This document shows positions 42,815 through 52,600 of a stretch of 64,000 nt of DNA, piece by piece. The stretch is from Bacteroidales bacterium. GTDB lineage: Bacteria > Bacteroidota > Bacteroidia > Bacteroidales > UBA3824. The position numbers and the translations under genes were made by a program. The notes beneath the pieces are model-generated. The model saw only the letters and a program-made list of their open reading frames with translations. It was not told the origin of the DNA and ran no database searches. The stretch spans positions 62,001 through 126,000 of the forward strand of contig JAFYDK010000099.1 in NCBI GenBank assembly GCA_017544805.1, written 5' to 3'. How positions within the stretch are numbered: position 1 is the first letter of the stretch; each line of letters opens with the position of its first letter.

Positions 42815-43756
42815 ATGAAAAATGTAGCAGTAGGTATCGACATAGGCGGTACAAATACCGTTATGGGTATCGTAACGGAAGATGCAAAAATTTTGGCGGA
42901 AAAATCTATTCCGACCCAGAATTTTGTTGAGCTCGCTGATTATATTTCAGCGTTGGCCTCAGGAATCAAAGATTTGCTTTTGAAAGCGGAAGGTTATACT
43001 CTCAAAGGAATTGGTATAGGCGTTCCGAACGGCAATTATTACACAGGAACTATTGAAATGGCTCCTAATTTGCCATGGAAGGGCCGCGTAATGTTAGCCG
43101 ATGAATTGAAACGTCATTTCGATTGCAAAATTGTAGTTACCAACGATGCAAAAGCCGCAACAATCGGCGAAATGGTTTACGGTGGTGCCAAAGGTATGAA
43201 GAATTTCGTGATGATAACACTCGGAACGGGTCTTGGTTCAGGCGTTGTGGTTAACGGTTCGTTGGTTTACGGTTCTGACGGTTTTGCCGGTGAATTCGGA
43301 CACGTTACGGCTGTTCCGGGCGGAAGAATTTGTGGCTGCGGACGTCAGGGTTGTCTTGAAACTTACGCCTCGGCAACGGGTATCAAACGCACGGCTTTTG
43401 AACTTCTTGCAAAATATCCAGATGCTTCAAAAATGAGGGAAATTCCTTTTACGGAGTTAACAAGTAAGGATATTTATACTTTTGCAACTCAAGGCGACCA
43501 ACTCGCATTGAAAGCTTTTGATATTACGGCAGATATTTTAGGAAGAAAACTTGCGGATCTTTGTACGGTGATTTCGCCGGAAGCGATATTTATTTTCGGC
43601 GGTTTGGCTAATGCTAAAGAGTTAATCGTTGATGCAACAAAGGTTTACTTGGAAAGATATATGATGCCTGTATTCAAGGATAAGGTAAAAGTTTTGCCGT
43701 CAGCGCTTTTAGGAACTAATATTGCAGTTCTTGGTGCTTCGGCGTTAGTAATGTAA
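42815..43756 (+). CDS. ROK-family sugar kinase, probable glucokinase
   Basis: 313 aa. ATP-binding GIDIGGTNTVMG at the N-terminus, the catalytic Asp in TNDAKAATIGE, phosphate-binding ITLGTGLGSG, GEFGH, and the ROK zinc motif CGCGRQGCLET. This set fits glucokinases and related hexokinases of the ROK family rather than ROK repressors, since no helix-turn-helix precedes it. It would phosphorylate glucose released from glycogen or imported glycans. The following gene begins 15 bp downstream. Confidence 0.9.
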   Translation: MKNVAVGIDIGGTNTVMGIVTEDAKILAEKSIPTQNFVELADYISALASGIKDLLLKAEGYTLKGIGIGVPNGNYYTGTIEMAPNLPWKGRVMLADELKRHFDCKIVVTNDAKAATIGEMVYGGAKGMKNFVMITLGTGLGSGVVVNGSLVYGSDGFAGEFGHVTAVPGGRICGCGRQGCLETYASATGIKRTAFELLAKYPDASKMREIPFTELTSKDIYTFATQGDQLALKAFDITADILGRKLADLCTVISPEAIFIFGGLANAKELIVDATKVYLERYMMPVFKDKVKVLPSALLGTNIAVLGASALVM

Positions 43757-43771
43757 AAAATAATAAAAACT

Positions 43772-45457
43772 ATGGCTAAAAATTCAGTTACCGTTACGAA
43801 TCAAGAGGGTGGTGGCGATGTCGTTTTGGTCGTTAAAAAGAAAAAGTTTCCTTGGTGGATTTTGCTTTTCTTGTTACCGCTGATACTTTTGATTCCTGTT
43901 AAAAGACAGATTTTCATAAGGTTTTTGGCGCAGCCTTCTAATATTGCAGTTTCTCAGACAGCGGTTCAAGCCGTTTATCCTGAAATTTCAACGTTTGGCG
44001 GCGTAACGGAGAAACCTTTTTCCGGGACAACCGATGATAAAGGCGAGGTTATTATCTCTGATGTTAAACAGCCTTTATGGTACAAACTTTTCGGTGGTGC
44101 TAACGATTCCGTTTCTGTTACTTGTGTTAATACTTGTCAGGAATTAAACAATGCAAAATACGGTTTCAAGGAGTTTCCCTTTGATGATTTCAAGGACGTT
44201 TATTTGACTTCAAAGACGAGCGTTGAAACCTTGAAGGTCATTGATTTGGACGATAATCAGCCTTTACCTGATGTTAATGTTAGCATTATAAGTTCAGCTG
44301 ACGGCAGTTCAAACACGACAACCGTTTTGACGGATGTTTCCGGAAGTGTTGATATTAATTCAATGCCTGTTTGCGGCTCTGTTAAAGTCGTGGCTTCAAA
44401 GGAGGGTTACGAAAATGATACGTTGGAGGCGACACTCTTCGATCTCAACAACATGACGGAGTTGGAAAAATGCTTGAAACTCAAACCCTTGAAAGGTTGT
44501 GTGAAAGTTATTGTTAAAAACCTCAAGACTAAAACTCTTTTGGCAGGTGCGGTTGTGGAACTAACGATTAACGGTCAGTCCCAAAAACTTAAAACTAATA
44601 CCAACGGTGTCGGTGTCGGAATGTTTGATTCGTTACGTATAACACAGCAACTCAATTTTTTAGCCTCAAAATCAGGTTATGCGGACACATCCCTTACGGG
44701 TCCTACCGTCAAAGACTTTATGTCTTGGGATGACGAAAAACGCACAATGTATTTGCGTCCGCTGACAACCTCGTTAGTTTTTATTAATACTGACAATAAT
44801 AACGTTTTGGAAGGCGTTACGAACGTGATTTACAAAAACGGTACGAAAATCGCAACCGAATATAGTAATTCAAAAGGCGAATTTGTGGTCAGCAATATCG
44901 CCGAAAACGATAAAATATCAATTATCGCTTCCAAAACAGGTTATTCTACCAATTCTACAAAGGTTAAAAATCAAACCTTGGCAAGTCTTAATACACAGGC
45001 TTCAAGAACAATTCCTTTAACCAAAAACGAAGTCAGACGTGTAGACCCGCCACCTGTTAATAATAATATTTCTGACTTAAAAGGTCAAAGTGGTGATTTG
45101 CGTGTTAATCTTCAGTGGTACACCAAAACAGACCTTGATCTTCATGTTATTGACCCGTGCGGAAACGAGATTTTCTTCTCTAAACGCCGCGCATCTTGTG
45201 GAGGCGGAGCAGGTACTCTTGACCTTGATGCTAATGCCTTATTCGGTACAACTTCACGTCCTCAAGAAAATATCTACTGGAACAAACCTTCTAAAGGTAC
45301 TTATACAATCAAAGTAGATTGCTTCAAATGGCGCGAAAACTCAATGGCTCCTTTAAGTTATAACATAACAATTATTGATAAAGGCGTCCGTACCGATAAA
45401 CGTGGTACTATTACTAAGGGTCAAAACATTATCGTTTGTAAACATAATGTGAACTAA
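43772..45457 (+). CDS. Membrane-anchored multi-domain protein with YfaP/DUF2135-like C-terminus
   Basis: 561 aa. A short cytosolic start, one membrane helix at about 28-47 (WWILLFLLPLILLIPV), then three or four beta-sandwich repeats of the carboxypeptidase-regulatory type (for example LKVIDLDDNQPLPDVNVSI, VKVIVKNLKTKTLLAGAVVEL, FINTDNNNVLEGVTNVIY) and a final YfaP/DUF2135-like domain (LRVNLQWYTKTDLDLHVIDP, GTYTIKVDCFKW). It is held in the inner membrane with its domains in the periplasm, perhaps in adhesion or protein contact. Possibly cotranscribed with the ROK kinase. Function not known. Confidence 0.75.
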   Translation: MAKNSVTVTNQEGGGDVVLVVKKKKFPWWILLFLLPLILLIPVKRQIFIRFLAQPSNIAVSQTAVQAVYPEISTFGGVTEKPFSGTTDDKGEVIISDVKQPLWYKLFGGANDSVSVTCVNTCQELNNAKYGFKEFPFDDFKDVYLTSKTSVETLKVIDLDDNQPLPDVNVSIISSADGSSNTTTVLTDVSGSVDINSMPVCGSVKVVASKEGYENDTLEATLFDLNNMTELEKCLKLKPLKGCVKVIVKNLKTKTLLAGAVVELTINGQSQKLKTNTNGVGVGMFDSLRITQQLNFLASKSGYADTSLTGPTVKDFMSWDDEKRTMYLRPLTTSLVFINTDNNNVLEGVTNVIYKNGTKIATEYSNSKGEFVVSNIAENDKISIIASKTGYSTNSTKVKNQTLASLNTQASRTIPLTKNEVRRVDPPPVNNNISDLKGQSGDLRVNLQWYTKTDLDLHVIDPCGNEIFFSKRRASCGGGAGTLDLDANALFGTTSRPQENIYWNKPSKGTYTIKVDCFKWRENSMAPLSYNITIIDKGVRTDKRGTITKGQNIIVCKHNVN

Positions 45458-45475
45458 TAAAAATTCAAAAAGATA

Positions 45476-45655
45476 CGCCGCCTACGGCTGCGGTTGCCGC
45501 TCGCCGCGGGGGCGTTCTTTCTTGAAAGAAAGAACCAAAGAACTTCTAAGAGATATAAAAAAGGGAAAGCCCCAAAAGGCTTTCCCTTTTTTATATCTCT
45601 TAAAAGTTTTCCGGTTCCCTTTTTCAAAAGGGAACTGCCCCGCCGGCATGAGGCG
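45476..45655 (+). repeat. Dispersed multi-hairpin element, copy B
   Basis: Same element and orientation as 12851-13031. The first stem reads CGCCGCC/GGCTGCG with one mismatch; the long stem here is 25 bp, with six A and six T where copy A has five and five, and its loop is CCAAAA; the next stem is GTTCCCTTTT/AAAAGGGAAC with a TC loop. It sits between convergent genes ending at 45457 and 45705. Small frames through it are by-products of the repeat. Confidence 0.85.
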
Positions 45656-45704
45656 AACCTCATTACCAAAAGGCAGTGCAACTTTTTTGAGTTCTTGTTT
45701 TAGT

Positions 45705-48700
45705 TTACAACCATTTTACCAAAGCGAAATCTGTTCTGTGAACGAGATTTTTGTTTGTCGGGAATAGTCTGAAACCGTAATTGAAGTTACCGGGTTTATC
45801 GGGTCTGAGATCGATGCTGTAATGAGCGAAACGGCCTGCTTCTTTTTGGAGTTTGAGGGGAACGGTAGATAATAGTTTTGAACTACCGTCTTGGCTAACT
45901 TCGGTCATAACCATTTCAATAGCGATATCTTCAGCTTTGAGGTCTCCTAAGTTTACGACAACTTCACCGTAGTATTCTTCGCCCATGTAGAGCGGGTCTT
46001 TTACGATGTCGTGGAATGAAACTTTTTCTACTGAGAGTTTATCCCAAGCTTGAACAACTTTATGTTTCCAAGCAGCGAGTTCGAGAGCTACTTTGTAGTT
46101 GTTAGCGCTAACGGTTGCTCCAGTTTCTGCGAGTTTGTTGTAATAACGCTCGTAGTAATCGTCTAATTGACGTTTCATTGTGAAGTTAGGAGCGATGTGT
46201 CCGATAGAGTTTTTGATAACGCTAACCCACTGCTGAGGAACGCCTTGTTCGTTTCTTGTGTAGAATTTCGGGCAAATGTCCTCAATAATTGTACGGTAGA
46301 TAGTTGCTGCGTCCAATTGGTTTTGGAAACCTTGGTCTTGATAAGCTCTTTCTTGCGGCAAGCACCAACCTCCGTCGGGACGGTAACCTTCAACCCACCA
46401 ACCATCAAGTACTGAATAGTGAATAGCACCGTTCATAACAGCTTTCATTCCTGATGTACCTGAAGCCTCAAGAGGACGTGTCGGTGTGTTCATCCAAATA
46501 TCAACGCCGGAAACAAGTTTCTTTGCCAAAGAAATGTCGTAATCTTCCAAGAAGAGGATTTTGCCGACAAATTCGGGACGTTTAGAAATCTCAACGATTT
46601 GTTTGATGATACCTTGTCCGCCGCCGTCAGCCGGGTGAGCTTTACCTGCGAAGATAAACTGAACGGGTCTTACGGGGTCGTTTACGATTTTTGACAAGAT
46701 GTCAAGGTTTGTCATAAGCAAGTTACCGCGTTTGTAAGTTGCAAAACGACGTGCAAAACCGATGGTCAAAGTGTTGGGATTCAAAGCGTTTTTGATTTTT
46801 ACCATTGACGAAGGATCTTCACCGCGTTTTTGGTAATCGGCTTCCATTTTGATTTTGATGTAGTCGATAAGTTCTTTACGCTTTTGCTGACGCATTTTCC
46901 ATATTTCTCCGTCATCAACACCTTGAATAGCATTCCAATAAGACTCGTTAGATTGGTCTTTTAAGAATTTTTTGTCGAATGTTTTTGCGTAGAATTGCTG
47001 CCATTCTTTTGCTGCCCAAGTCGGGTAGTGAACACCATTGGTAACGTATCCGATGTTAAGCTCTTCGGGATAGTAACCGCTCCACATGTAGTTGAACATG
47101 TTTTTGGTAACCTCGCCGTGAAGCATTGATACGCCGTTAACCTCTTGAGATAATTGACAAGCAAGGTAAGAGAAGTTGAATTCCTGACCTCTGTCATCAA
47201 CGTTGTTTTTACCCAAAGCTAAGAACTCTTTCCAAGAGATACCGAGTCTTTCGGGATAGTGTCCCATGTAGGTCAAAATCATATCTTCGGGGAAAGCATC
47301 GTGTCCTGCCGGAACGGGAGTGTGAGTGGTGTAAAGCGTTGAAGCACGTACAATTTCCAAAGCCTCGTTGAGAGTGAAATTGTGTTCTTGGATAAGGTTG
47401 TTCAAGCGTTCGATACCCATCAATGCCGCATGACCTTCGTTCATGTGGTAAATCTGTTTTGTAATGCCCATTTTTCTAAGAGCGCGGATACCGCCTACAC
47501 CGAGCAACATTTCTTGTTTTAAACGGTTTTCTCTGTCGCCGCCGTACAAGTGGTGGGTTACCCAACGGTCTTGATCCCAGTTAGCCTCGAAATCAGTATC
47601 CAAAAGATAAAGTTCGATTCTTCCGACTTGAGCTTTCCAAACTTGAGCGGTAAGTTTTCTGCCCGGGAATGCCACTTGAATGGTCATTTGATTGCCGTTT
47701 TCGTCTTTTACGGCCGTAATTGGCAAGTATCTGAAGTCTTGAGGAACGTCCTCTGCAATTTGATCGCCCCAAACAGAAATCTTCTGACGGAAATATCCGT
47801 AACGGTAAAGCAATCCGACAGCAACCATATCAACGTTAGAGTCAGAAGCCTCTTTCAAATAGTCGCCGGCTAAGATACCAAGACCACCTGAGAAGATTTT
47901 CAGTGAGTCATGAATACCATATTCCATACAGAAATATGCAACGGAAGGACCTTTTGCATTTTTCTTTTCTTCCATATATGCACGGAAATCGGCGTAAACT
48001 TTTTCGTATTTAGCTATAAAATCCTGATCGTTTTCCAAAACGGACAATCTGTTGAGGTCAACCTGACGAAGCAAGGCAACGGGATTTTTACCCGATTTTT
48101 CCCACAGACCGTCTTCACCGATGGTCTGCCACATTTCTTCGGCCTCGAAATTCCAACACCACCAAAGGTTGTAGGACATTTCTTCCAAGCCTTTAAATTT
48201 TCCTGAAAGGTTCGGGTGAACCTGAATGTTTCTCCAAATAGGGTTGTTCACTTTTATTTCTTTTATGTTAAACGATTCGTGTGAATATTTTGAAAAATCA
48301 GCCTCTTCAAAACGTTTTACCGTTCTGTCTAATGCAATTGAATAGGCTTTTAGATAATATTTCGTGAGGTTCTTCCACAAGAATTGTTGTGAAAGTTCGT
48401 ATGCCGCCTTTCTTGTTTTTTCCATGTCAGCTTTTGACAAACCGGCATAGTCGATAACGGCTTTTGCAAGATTATAAACAACATCGTTATAATTATCATC
48501 GTTACGGTGAAGTACTATAACGGGTTTTGTATCTTTGGGCAAAAGACTTTCCGAATACTTTCCGAAACCGGCAAGGTCTGTTGTAATTGTCGGTACACTG
48601 AAGGCAATACTTTCAAGCGGCGTGTATCCCCAAGGTTCGTAATACGATGGAAATGCTGTTATGTCCATACCGATTAACAAATCGTAGTAAGGCATATTGA

Positions 48701-49958
48701 AAATTCCATCATCACCTTTCAAATATGAAGGAACGAAAATAAGTTTCAATTTGCTGTTTTCTGCATTGTCAAGACCGAGCGCAATAGCGCGGTTACATAC
48801 AGCGTCATATTCTACGTGGTGAAGACCGTGGGTCAAGTATTTTGAATATTTGTCGTTTGAAACTTTGTCTTGTTTGCCCTCCAAAGCGGCTTTAAGGTCT
48901 TGACGAGCTCCGTAGTTGTTAGCGGGAACTGTTATTAACGCCAAAATGTTTTTCTTACATTCGCCTAAGTCGATGATTTTTTTCAAAGCATCCAAAAATA
49001 CATCAATACCTTTGTTCCTGTATTCGTAACGTCCTGAAGTTCCGAGGATTAAAGTATCGTCGGAGAATTTCTCGCCGAAAAGTTTTGATGCAACGTTGAG
49101 CATCGTTTTTCTTGCTGCTGCACGCTTTGTGTTGTAAACGCTGCCTTTAGGAACAAAATCGTCTTCAAAACCGTTAGGCGTTACAATGTCTACTTTCCTG
49201 TATGTGAATTGTTTACACTCGATAGCGGTGATGTCTGAAACCGTCGTGTAAGCATCAGCGTTGAGTGCTGAAAGTTTTTCACAACTTTGTTTTGCCACCA
49301 TGTTGAATTCACGGGCTTTTGTATCGCCGTCGTATGAGTTAATCGGAGAGTACAAAGGCTGACCGTTTCCGGCAATACTTCTGCCGATTGCTGTGGCGTG
49401 CGTTGTGAAAACGGTTGCAATTTCGGGTGCGTATTTCTCAATGTAAAGAATACCTGCACCTGTCATCCATTCGTGGAAATGCGCTACGACACGGTTTTCG
49501 GGCTGAAGGTTGTATTGACAAAAACTCTCAATTACTTTACCTGCACTGTAACCGAAAATCACAGGTTCGATATATCCCCAGTCGCCTGAAATTGAATCAA
49601 GTTTGTAAGTTTCCCAAAATTCAGCGAAAATTGAGTCTTTTTTTGAGATGTTTTGGGAAAAATCAACGAGGATAACGATAGGTTCACCGATAATTTTCCA
49701 ACGTCCGATTCTGACACGTGTTTCGGTGCGGTTTATAACCCTTCTCCAATCTTCGAAAAGAGTTTTGTCCTCAACGAATTCCGGATTGTCTTCCGTGTTA
49801 CGCCAAATGTCAGGACCAATCATAACGAGGTTGTCACCGAATTTTGCCTTTAAGGTCTGCGCTTTTGTTGAAACGACGGTATGGATTCCGCCTACTTTGT
49901 TGCAGACTTCCCAACTCGTTTCAAAAACGAAATCGGGAGTTTGTTCTGTTGATGCCAT
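45705..49958 (-). CDS. Fused glycogen synthase (GT3-like) and alpha-glucan phosphorylase (GT35)
   Basis: 1417 aa. Residues 1-about 560 match eukaryotic-type glycogen synthase: FETSWEVCNKVGGIHTV at the start, then HFHEWMTGAGILY, TTHATAIGRS and the donor-site EPWGYTPLESIAF. About 570-1417 is an alpha-glucan phosphorylase of the short bacterial kind: AYFCMEYGIHDSLKIFSGG, YTTHTPVPAGHDAF and the pyridoxal-phosphate lysine Lys1172 in GTSGMKAVMNG. One chain can therefore build and break alpha-1,4-glucan. Such fusions are known in Bacteroidales annotations. No other glg genes are nearby. The transcript starts inside the 343-bp gap at 49959-50301. Confidence 0.9.
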   Translation of the reverse strand: MASTEQTPDFVFETSWEVCNKVGGIHTVVSTKAQTLKAKFGDNLVMIGPDIWRNTEDNPEFVEDKTLFEDWRRVINRTETRVRIGRWKIIGEPIVILVDFSQNISKKDSIFAEFWETYKLDSISGDWGYIEPVIFGYSAGKVIESFCQYNLQPENRVVAHFHEWMTGAGILYIEKYAPEIATVFTTHATAIGRSIAGNGQPLYSPINSYDGDTKAREFNMVAKQSCEKLSALNADAYTTVSDITAIECKQFTYRKVDIVTPNGFEDDFVPKGSVYNTKRAAARKTMLNVASKLFGEKFSDDTLILGTSGRYEYRNKGIDVFLDALKKIIDLGECKKNILALITVPANNYGARQDLKAALEGKQDKVSNDKYSKYLTHGLHHVEYDAVCNRAIALGLDNAENSKLKLIFVPSYLKGDDGIFNMPYYDLLIGMDITAFPSYYEPWGYTPLESIAFSVPTITTDLAGFGKYSESLLPKDTKPVIVLHRNDDNYNDVVYNLAKAVIDYAGLSKADMEKTRKAAYELSQQFLWKNLTKYYLKAYSIALDRTVKRFEEADFSKYSHESFNIKEIKVNNPIWRNIQVHPNLSGKFKGLEEMSYNLWWCWNFEAEEMWQTIGEDGLWEKSGKNPVALLRQVDLNRLSVLENDQDFIAKYEKVYADFRAYMEEKKNAKGPSVAYFCMEYGIHDSLKIFSGGLGILAGDYLKEASDSNVDMVAVGLLYRYGYFRQKISVWGDQIAEDVPQDFRYLPITAVKDENGNQMTIQVAFPGRKLTAQVWKAQVGRIELYLLDTDFEANWDQDRWVTHHLYGGDRENRLKQEMLLGVGGIRALRKMGITKQIYHMNEGHAALMGIERLNNLIQEHNFTLNEALEIVRASTLYTTHTPVPAGHDAFPEDMILTYMGHYPERLGISWKEFLALGKNNVDDRGQEFNFSYLACQLSQEVNGVSMLHGEVTKNMFNYMWSGYYPEELNIGYVTNGVHYPTWAAKEWQQFYAKTFDKKFLKDQSNESYWNAIQGVDDGEIWKMRQQKRKELIDYIKIKMEADYQKRGEDPSSMVKIKNALNPNTLTIGFARRFATYKRGNLLMTNLDILSKIVNDPVRPVQFIFAGKAHPADGGGQGIIKQIVEISKRPEFVGKILFLEDYDISLAKKLVSGVDIWMNTPTRPLEASGTSGMKAVMNGAIHYSVLDGWWVEGYRPDGGWCLPQERAYQDQGFQNQLDAATIYRTIIEDICPKFYTRNEQGVPQQWVSVIKNSIGHIAPNFTMKRQLDDYYERYYNKLAETGATVSANNYKVALELAAWKHKVVQAWDKLSVEKVSFHDIVKDPLYMGEEYYGEVVVNLGDLKAEDIAIEMVMTEVSQDGSSKLLSTVPLKLQKEAGRFAHYSIDLRPDKPGNFNYGFRLFPTNKNLVHRTDFALVKWL

Positions 49959-50301
49959 AATTTTTTATTATACTTCTTTAATTTATTTAAAAGTTTTCTG
50001 TTATGGACAATTGGGCATCAATCTTCCGATAGCCAATTAGACCTTAGTTAATTGTTAATTTTCAAAAGTTATAAACTCCAAAAAGTGTTGATAACCTTTT
50101 TCAAGTCGCCAAAGTACGAAGTATTTTTTTAATTTCCAACATTCATTTTGTTTATTTTCTAACTTTTTTTTAAAATTCTGTATTAACTTTTTGATTATCA
50201 GCTCAAAAAGAACAATATTTTTCCTTTAGAAAAACAAAATTACGGAAAAACGAAAAAAATATTTATTTTTGCAGCCGTATTTTTCTTATTAAAAAAACGT
50301 G
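49959..50301. promoter_or_regulatory. Divergent promoter region
   Basis: Contains no gene. TATTTTTG at 50264-50271 is a full -7 box for the rightward T9SS cargo gene. GTACTTTG on the minus strand (50110-50117) is a 7-of-8 match that could serve the glycogen enzyme, leaving about 145 nt of leader. Nothing else stands out in this AT-rich stretch. Confidence 0.55.
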
Positions 50302-52014
50302 ATGAAAAAAGTTTTTCATATTTTTTTGTTGTTAATGGCGTTTTCCGTTAAGGCTCAGGACTTTAGAGTCGAAATTTTGAACCTTGACGAAGAAAACTCT
50401 TTGATAGTTTGTCCCAAAACTACTTGCGTGTTTTCCGCAAAAGCTACACTTGACGGACAAGAAGTCGCAGCAACTTTCCTTTGGGATTTTGATAACGGTG
50501 ATAGAGTTGAAACTCAAGAAAATACCGTTAATTACATTTATCAAAAAGGCGGCGCATACATTATAAGTGTTAAAGCTGTTTATAATGATTATCAGGCTTT
50601 GTCTTACGGAAAGCTGAAAGTTGGGGTAAGTCCTTATTTTTCAAATTATTATAACGATATTGACAAAAGTTTCAAAGGAATTTGTTTGGGCAGTAAAGCG
50701 GTTTTAACGATGCCTTTGAATGATACTTTGGTTGAATATTTTCCGAAAAATTCTTTTTCTGCTAAAACTCCTCAAACGTTTTATTCAACCTCGTGGAAAG
50801 AGTTTGTAATGGTTAAAAACTTTAATAATCAGACCATTACGAGCGAAAGTGATATTAAATTTGTTAGAGTAAAACTTGTTCATACAAATTCCGAAAATTT
50901 GAAAATTTCTCTGTTCTCACCTGATAATAAAGAAGTTGTGTTGAAAGATTTTTCTGATAAGAAATATTTTTTAGGAATTCCGCAGGAAGGAAAAGCCGGA
51001 ACACTTTATAATTATACGTTTTCTTTAAAAGCTGAAAAAAAGTTGAACTCCGTGGTTTTGAATGAGGCGGATGATAATGTTATAAGTGAGGGAGAATATT
51101 TGCCGGAGGAGAGTTTTGAAAATTTTTTAACATCGCCTATTAATGGTCAGTGGACCTTGGTTTTGACCTCTAAGGGAACCGAGAGTGAAGGCTATGTGTC
51201 TGATTTTGAGATAGTTTTTGATGAGGAAAGACTATTGTCCGAGAAGTGGAATTTTTTTCAGAAATATGATTTAAGACGCGCTGTTTGGTCCGGCAAAGGC
51301 ATTTCAGCGACACGTAACGCTGTTGCAGAATGTACGCCGAAAGAATACGGCACAACGAAATATACGTTTACGGTTTCTGACGATTTTTCATGTGTTCACG
51401 ATACGGCTGTTTTTATTGAAGTCGAAAAAACGCAGTTTTCGGGAGCGGGCGATTCAACTATTTTTATCGGTGATGAAATAAATTTTGAATCTAAAACCTC
51501 GTGGGCTAATGCTTGTACGTGGACGGCAGGCGATGATTCAAAGCCCGAAAGCGGAAATCCCTTTGTTAAAGTCTATTATGAAAAAGGTCTTTATCAAGTG
51601 ATTTTGGAAAATTCTGACCTTTCAGGGTGCAGCGATAGGGATACGCAAACCGTTAAAATCGTTCCGAGACCTTTGGAGGTTAAGGAAGTTAATATTTTTA
51701 CGCCTGATGGTAACGGTCAAAATGATGTGTTCACTTTTTTCAACGAAAAGGATTCTTTCTTGAAAAACGGTGGTCTAACTAAAATGCCGGCTAATATCCG
51801 TTCTATTAAAGGTAAGATTTATAATGTTTTAGGACAGGTAGTTTACAAATGGGACGAGGTTGAAGCCTCGGTTTTCGGTTGGGACGGTACTATCGGAAAC
51901 AATGGTAGTCGAAAATGTCCTCCCGGAACATATTTTTACGATATTGTGGTCTTCGGTAAAGACGGAAACTCCTTGAACCGTTCAGGAACGATTTTCCTTT
52001 ATCGGCAAAAATAA
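50302..52014 (+). CDS. T9SS type-B cargo with PKD and P-domain
   Basis: 570 aa from the ATG at 50302; a GTG one codon earlier is also possible. Signal peptide ending VKAQ. Order: PKD-like domain at about 30-105 (FLWDFDNGD, KGGAYIISVKAVY), a proprotein-convertase P-like domain at about 165-310 (KFVRVKLVHTNSENLKISLFSP, INGQWTLVLTSKG), a second PKD at about 385-455, and a type-B C-terminal sorting domain (VNIFTPDGNGQNDVF, YNVLGQVVYKWDEV, PPGTYFYDIVV). The terminal domain directs export through the type IX system and surface attachment, which ties in with gldH. No protease domain accompanies the P-domain. Confidence 0.88.
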   Translation: MKKVFHIFLLLMAFSVKAQDFRVEILNLDEENSLIVCPKTTCVFSAKATLDGQEVAATFLWDFDNGDRVETQENTVNYIYQKGGAYIISVKAVYNDYQALSYGKLKVGVSPYFSNYYNDIDKSFKGICLGSKAVLTMPLNDTLVEYFPKNSFSAKTPQTFYSTSWKEFVMVKNFNNQTITSESDIKFVRVKLVHTNSENLKISLFSPDNKEVVLKDFSDKKYFLGIPQEGKAGTLYNYTFSLKAEKKLNSVVLNEADDNVISEGEYLPEESFENFLTSPINGQWTLVLTSKGTESEGYVSDFEIVFDEERLLSEKWNFFQKYDLRRAVWSGKGISATRNAVAECTPKEYGTTKYTFTVSDDFSCVHDTAVFIEVEKTQFSGAGDSTIFIGDEINFESKTSWANACTWTAGDDSKPESGNPFVKVYYEKGLYQVILENSDLSGCSDRDTQTVKIVPRPLEVKEVNIFTPDGNGQNDVFTFFNEKDSFLKNGGLTKMPANIRSIKGKIYNVLGQVVYKWDEVEASVFGWDGTIGNNGSRKCPPGTYFYDIVVFGKDGNSLNRSGTIFLYRQK

Positions 52015-52015
52015 T

Positions 52016-52057
52016 AAAAAAACGGCGGAGTACATTTTTGTATCCGCCGTTTTTTTT
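52016..52057. terminator. Bidirectional intrinsic terminator
   Basis: Stem AAAAAACGGCGGA/TCCGCCGTTTTTT with a further short inner pairing, then a T-run; it lies between convergent genes and its T-run reaches the stop codon of the leftward one. Confidence 0.85.
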
Positions 52058-52545
52058 TATTTCAAATTGCTGACAATAGCCATAAATTCTTTCATAGAAT
52101 CTTTGTCTGTCAGTTCTACGCCGTCCCTGAAACATTTGTAAATCTGATTATCTTTGAAATAAGCAGTTTCTAAATAATTGGAATCAACGTCCAAAATTAC
52201 TTCCCTTGCCAAAAGCACGGGTTCGGAATTTTTGTAATAAACTTCCGTATTTTCTTTAACGGAATCTCCCACAACCGAAATTCTTACAGTATCGTTGTTC
52301 AAAACTCCCATAATGGTTTTGTTACCTTTCTTTTCCTTCCTGATAAAATCCAACTGTTCTCCATTGGCTTTTATGTAATTGACATAGTAATCTACGTCAT
52401 TGAGGTAATTGCTGTTTAGAATTTCAGGCATTTGAGTGTTGCTGTTGTCTGATTTTCTGGTTGATACGGTATCGCGTCTGAAATTAGAACACGATACGGC
52501 AGTACATACCCATATCAGTGTAATAATAAATAAATATTTTTTCAT
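52057..52545 (-). CDS. Lipoprotein of unknown function
   Basis: 162 aa. Lipobox TAVSC gives Cys19. The mature part begins with a polar linker and then a beta-rich domain with 'VYYKNSEPVLLAREVILDVDSNYLETAYFKDNQ', a pattern seen in small periplasmic proteins with repeated hairpins that track expressions of 'object-colour' type, but no family is certain. It is monocistronic; no full -7 consensus was seen upstream. It ends in the shared terminator with the T9SS cargo gene. Confidence 0.7.
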   Translation of the reverse strand: MKKYLFIITLIWVCTAVSCSNFRRDTVSTRKSDNSNTQMPEILNSNYLNDVDYYVNYIKANGEQLDFIRKEKKGNKTIMGVLNNDTVRISVVGDSVKENTEVYYKNSEPVLLAREVILDVDSNYLETAYFKDNQIYKCFRDGVELTDKDSMKEFMAIVSNLK

Positions 52546-52600
52546 TTTCTTTATACGTTAAATTCTGTAATTAAAAAAACGCAATATATAACATTTTGTG

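Noticed and set aside
45454-45767. Several overlapping small frames on both strands with similar 'RDIKKGK' sequences
   Set aside because: They lie within the multi-hairpin element and arise from translating its palindromic stems in different frames; no start signal or independent coding pattern is present.
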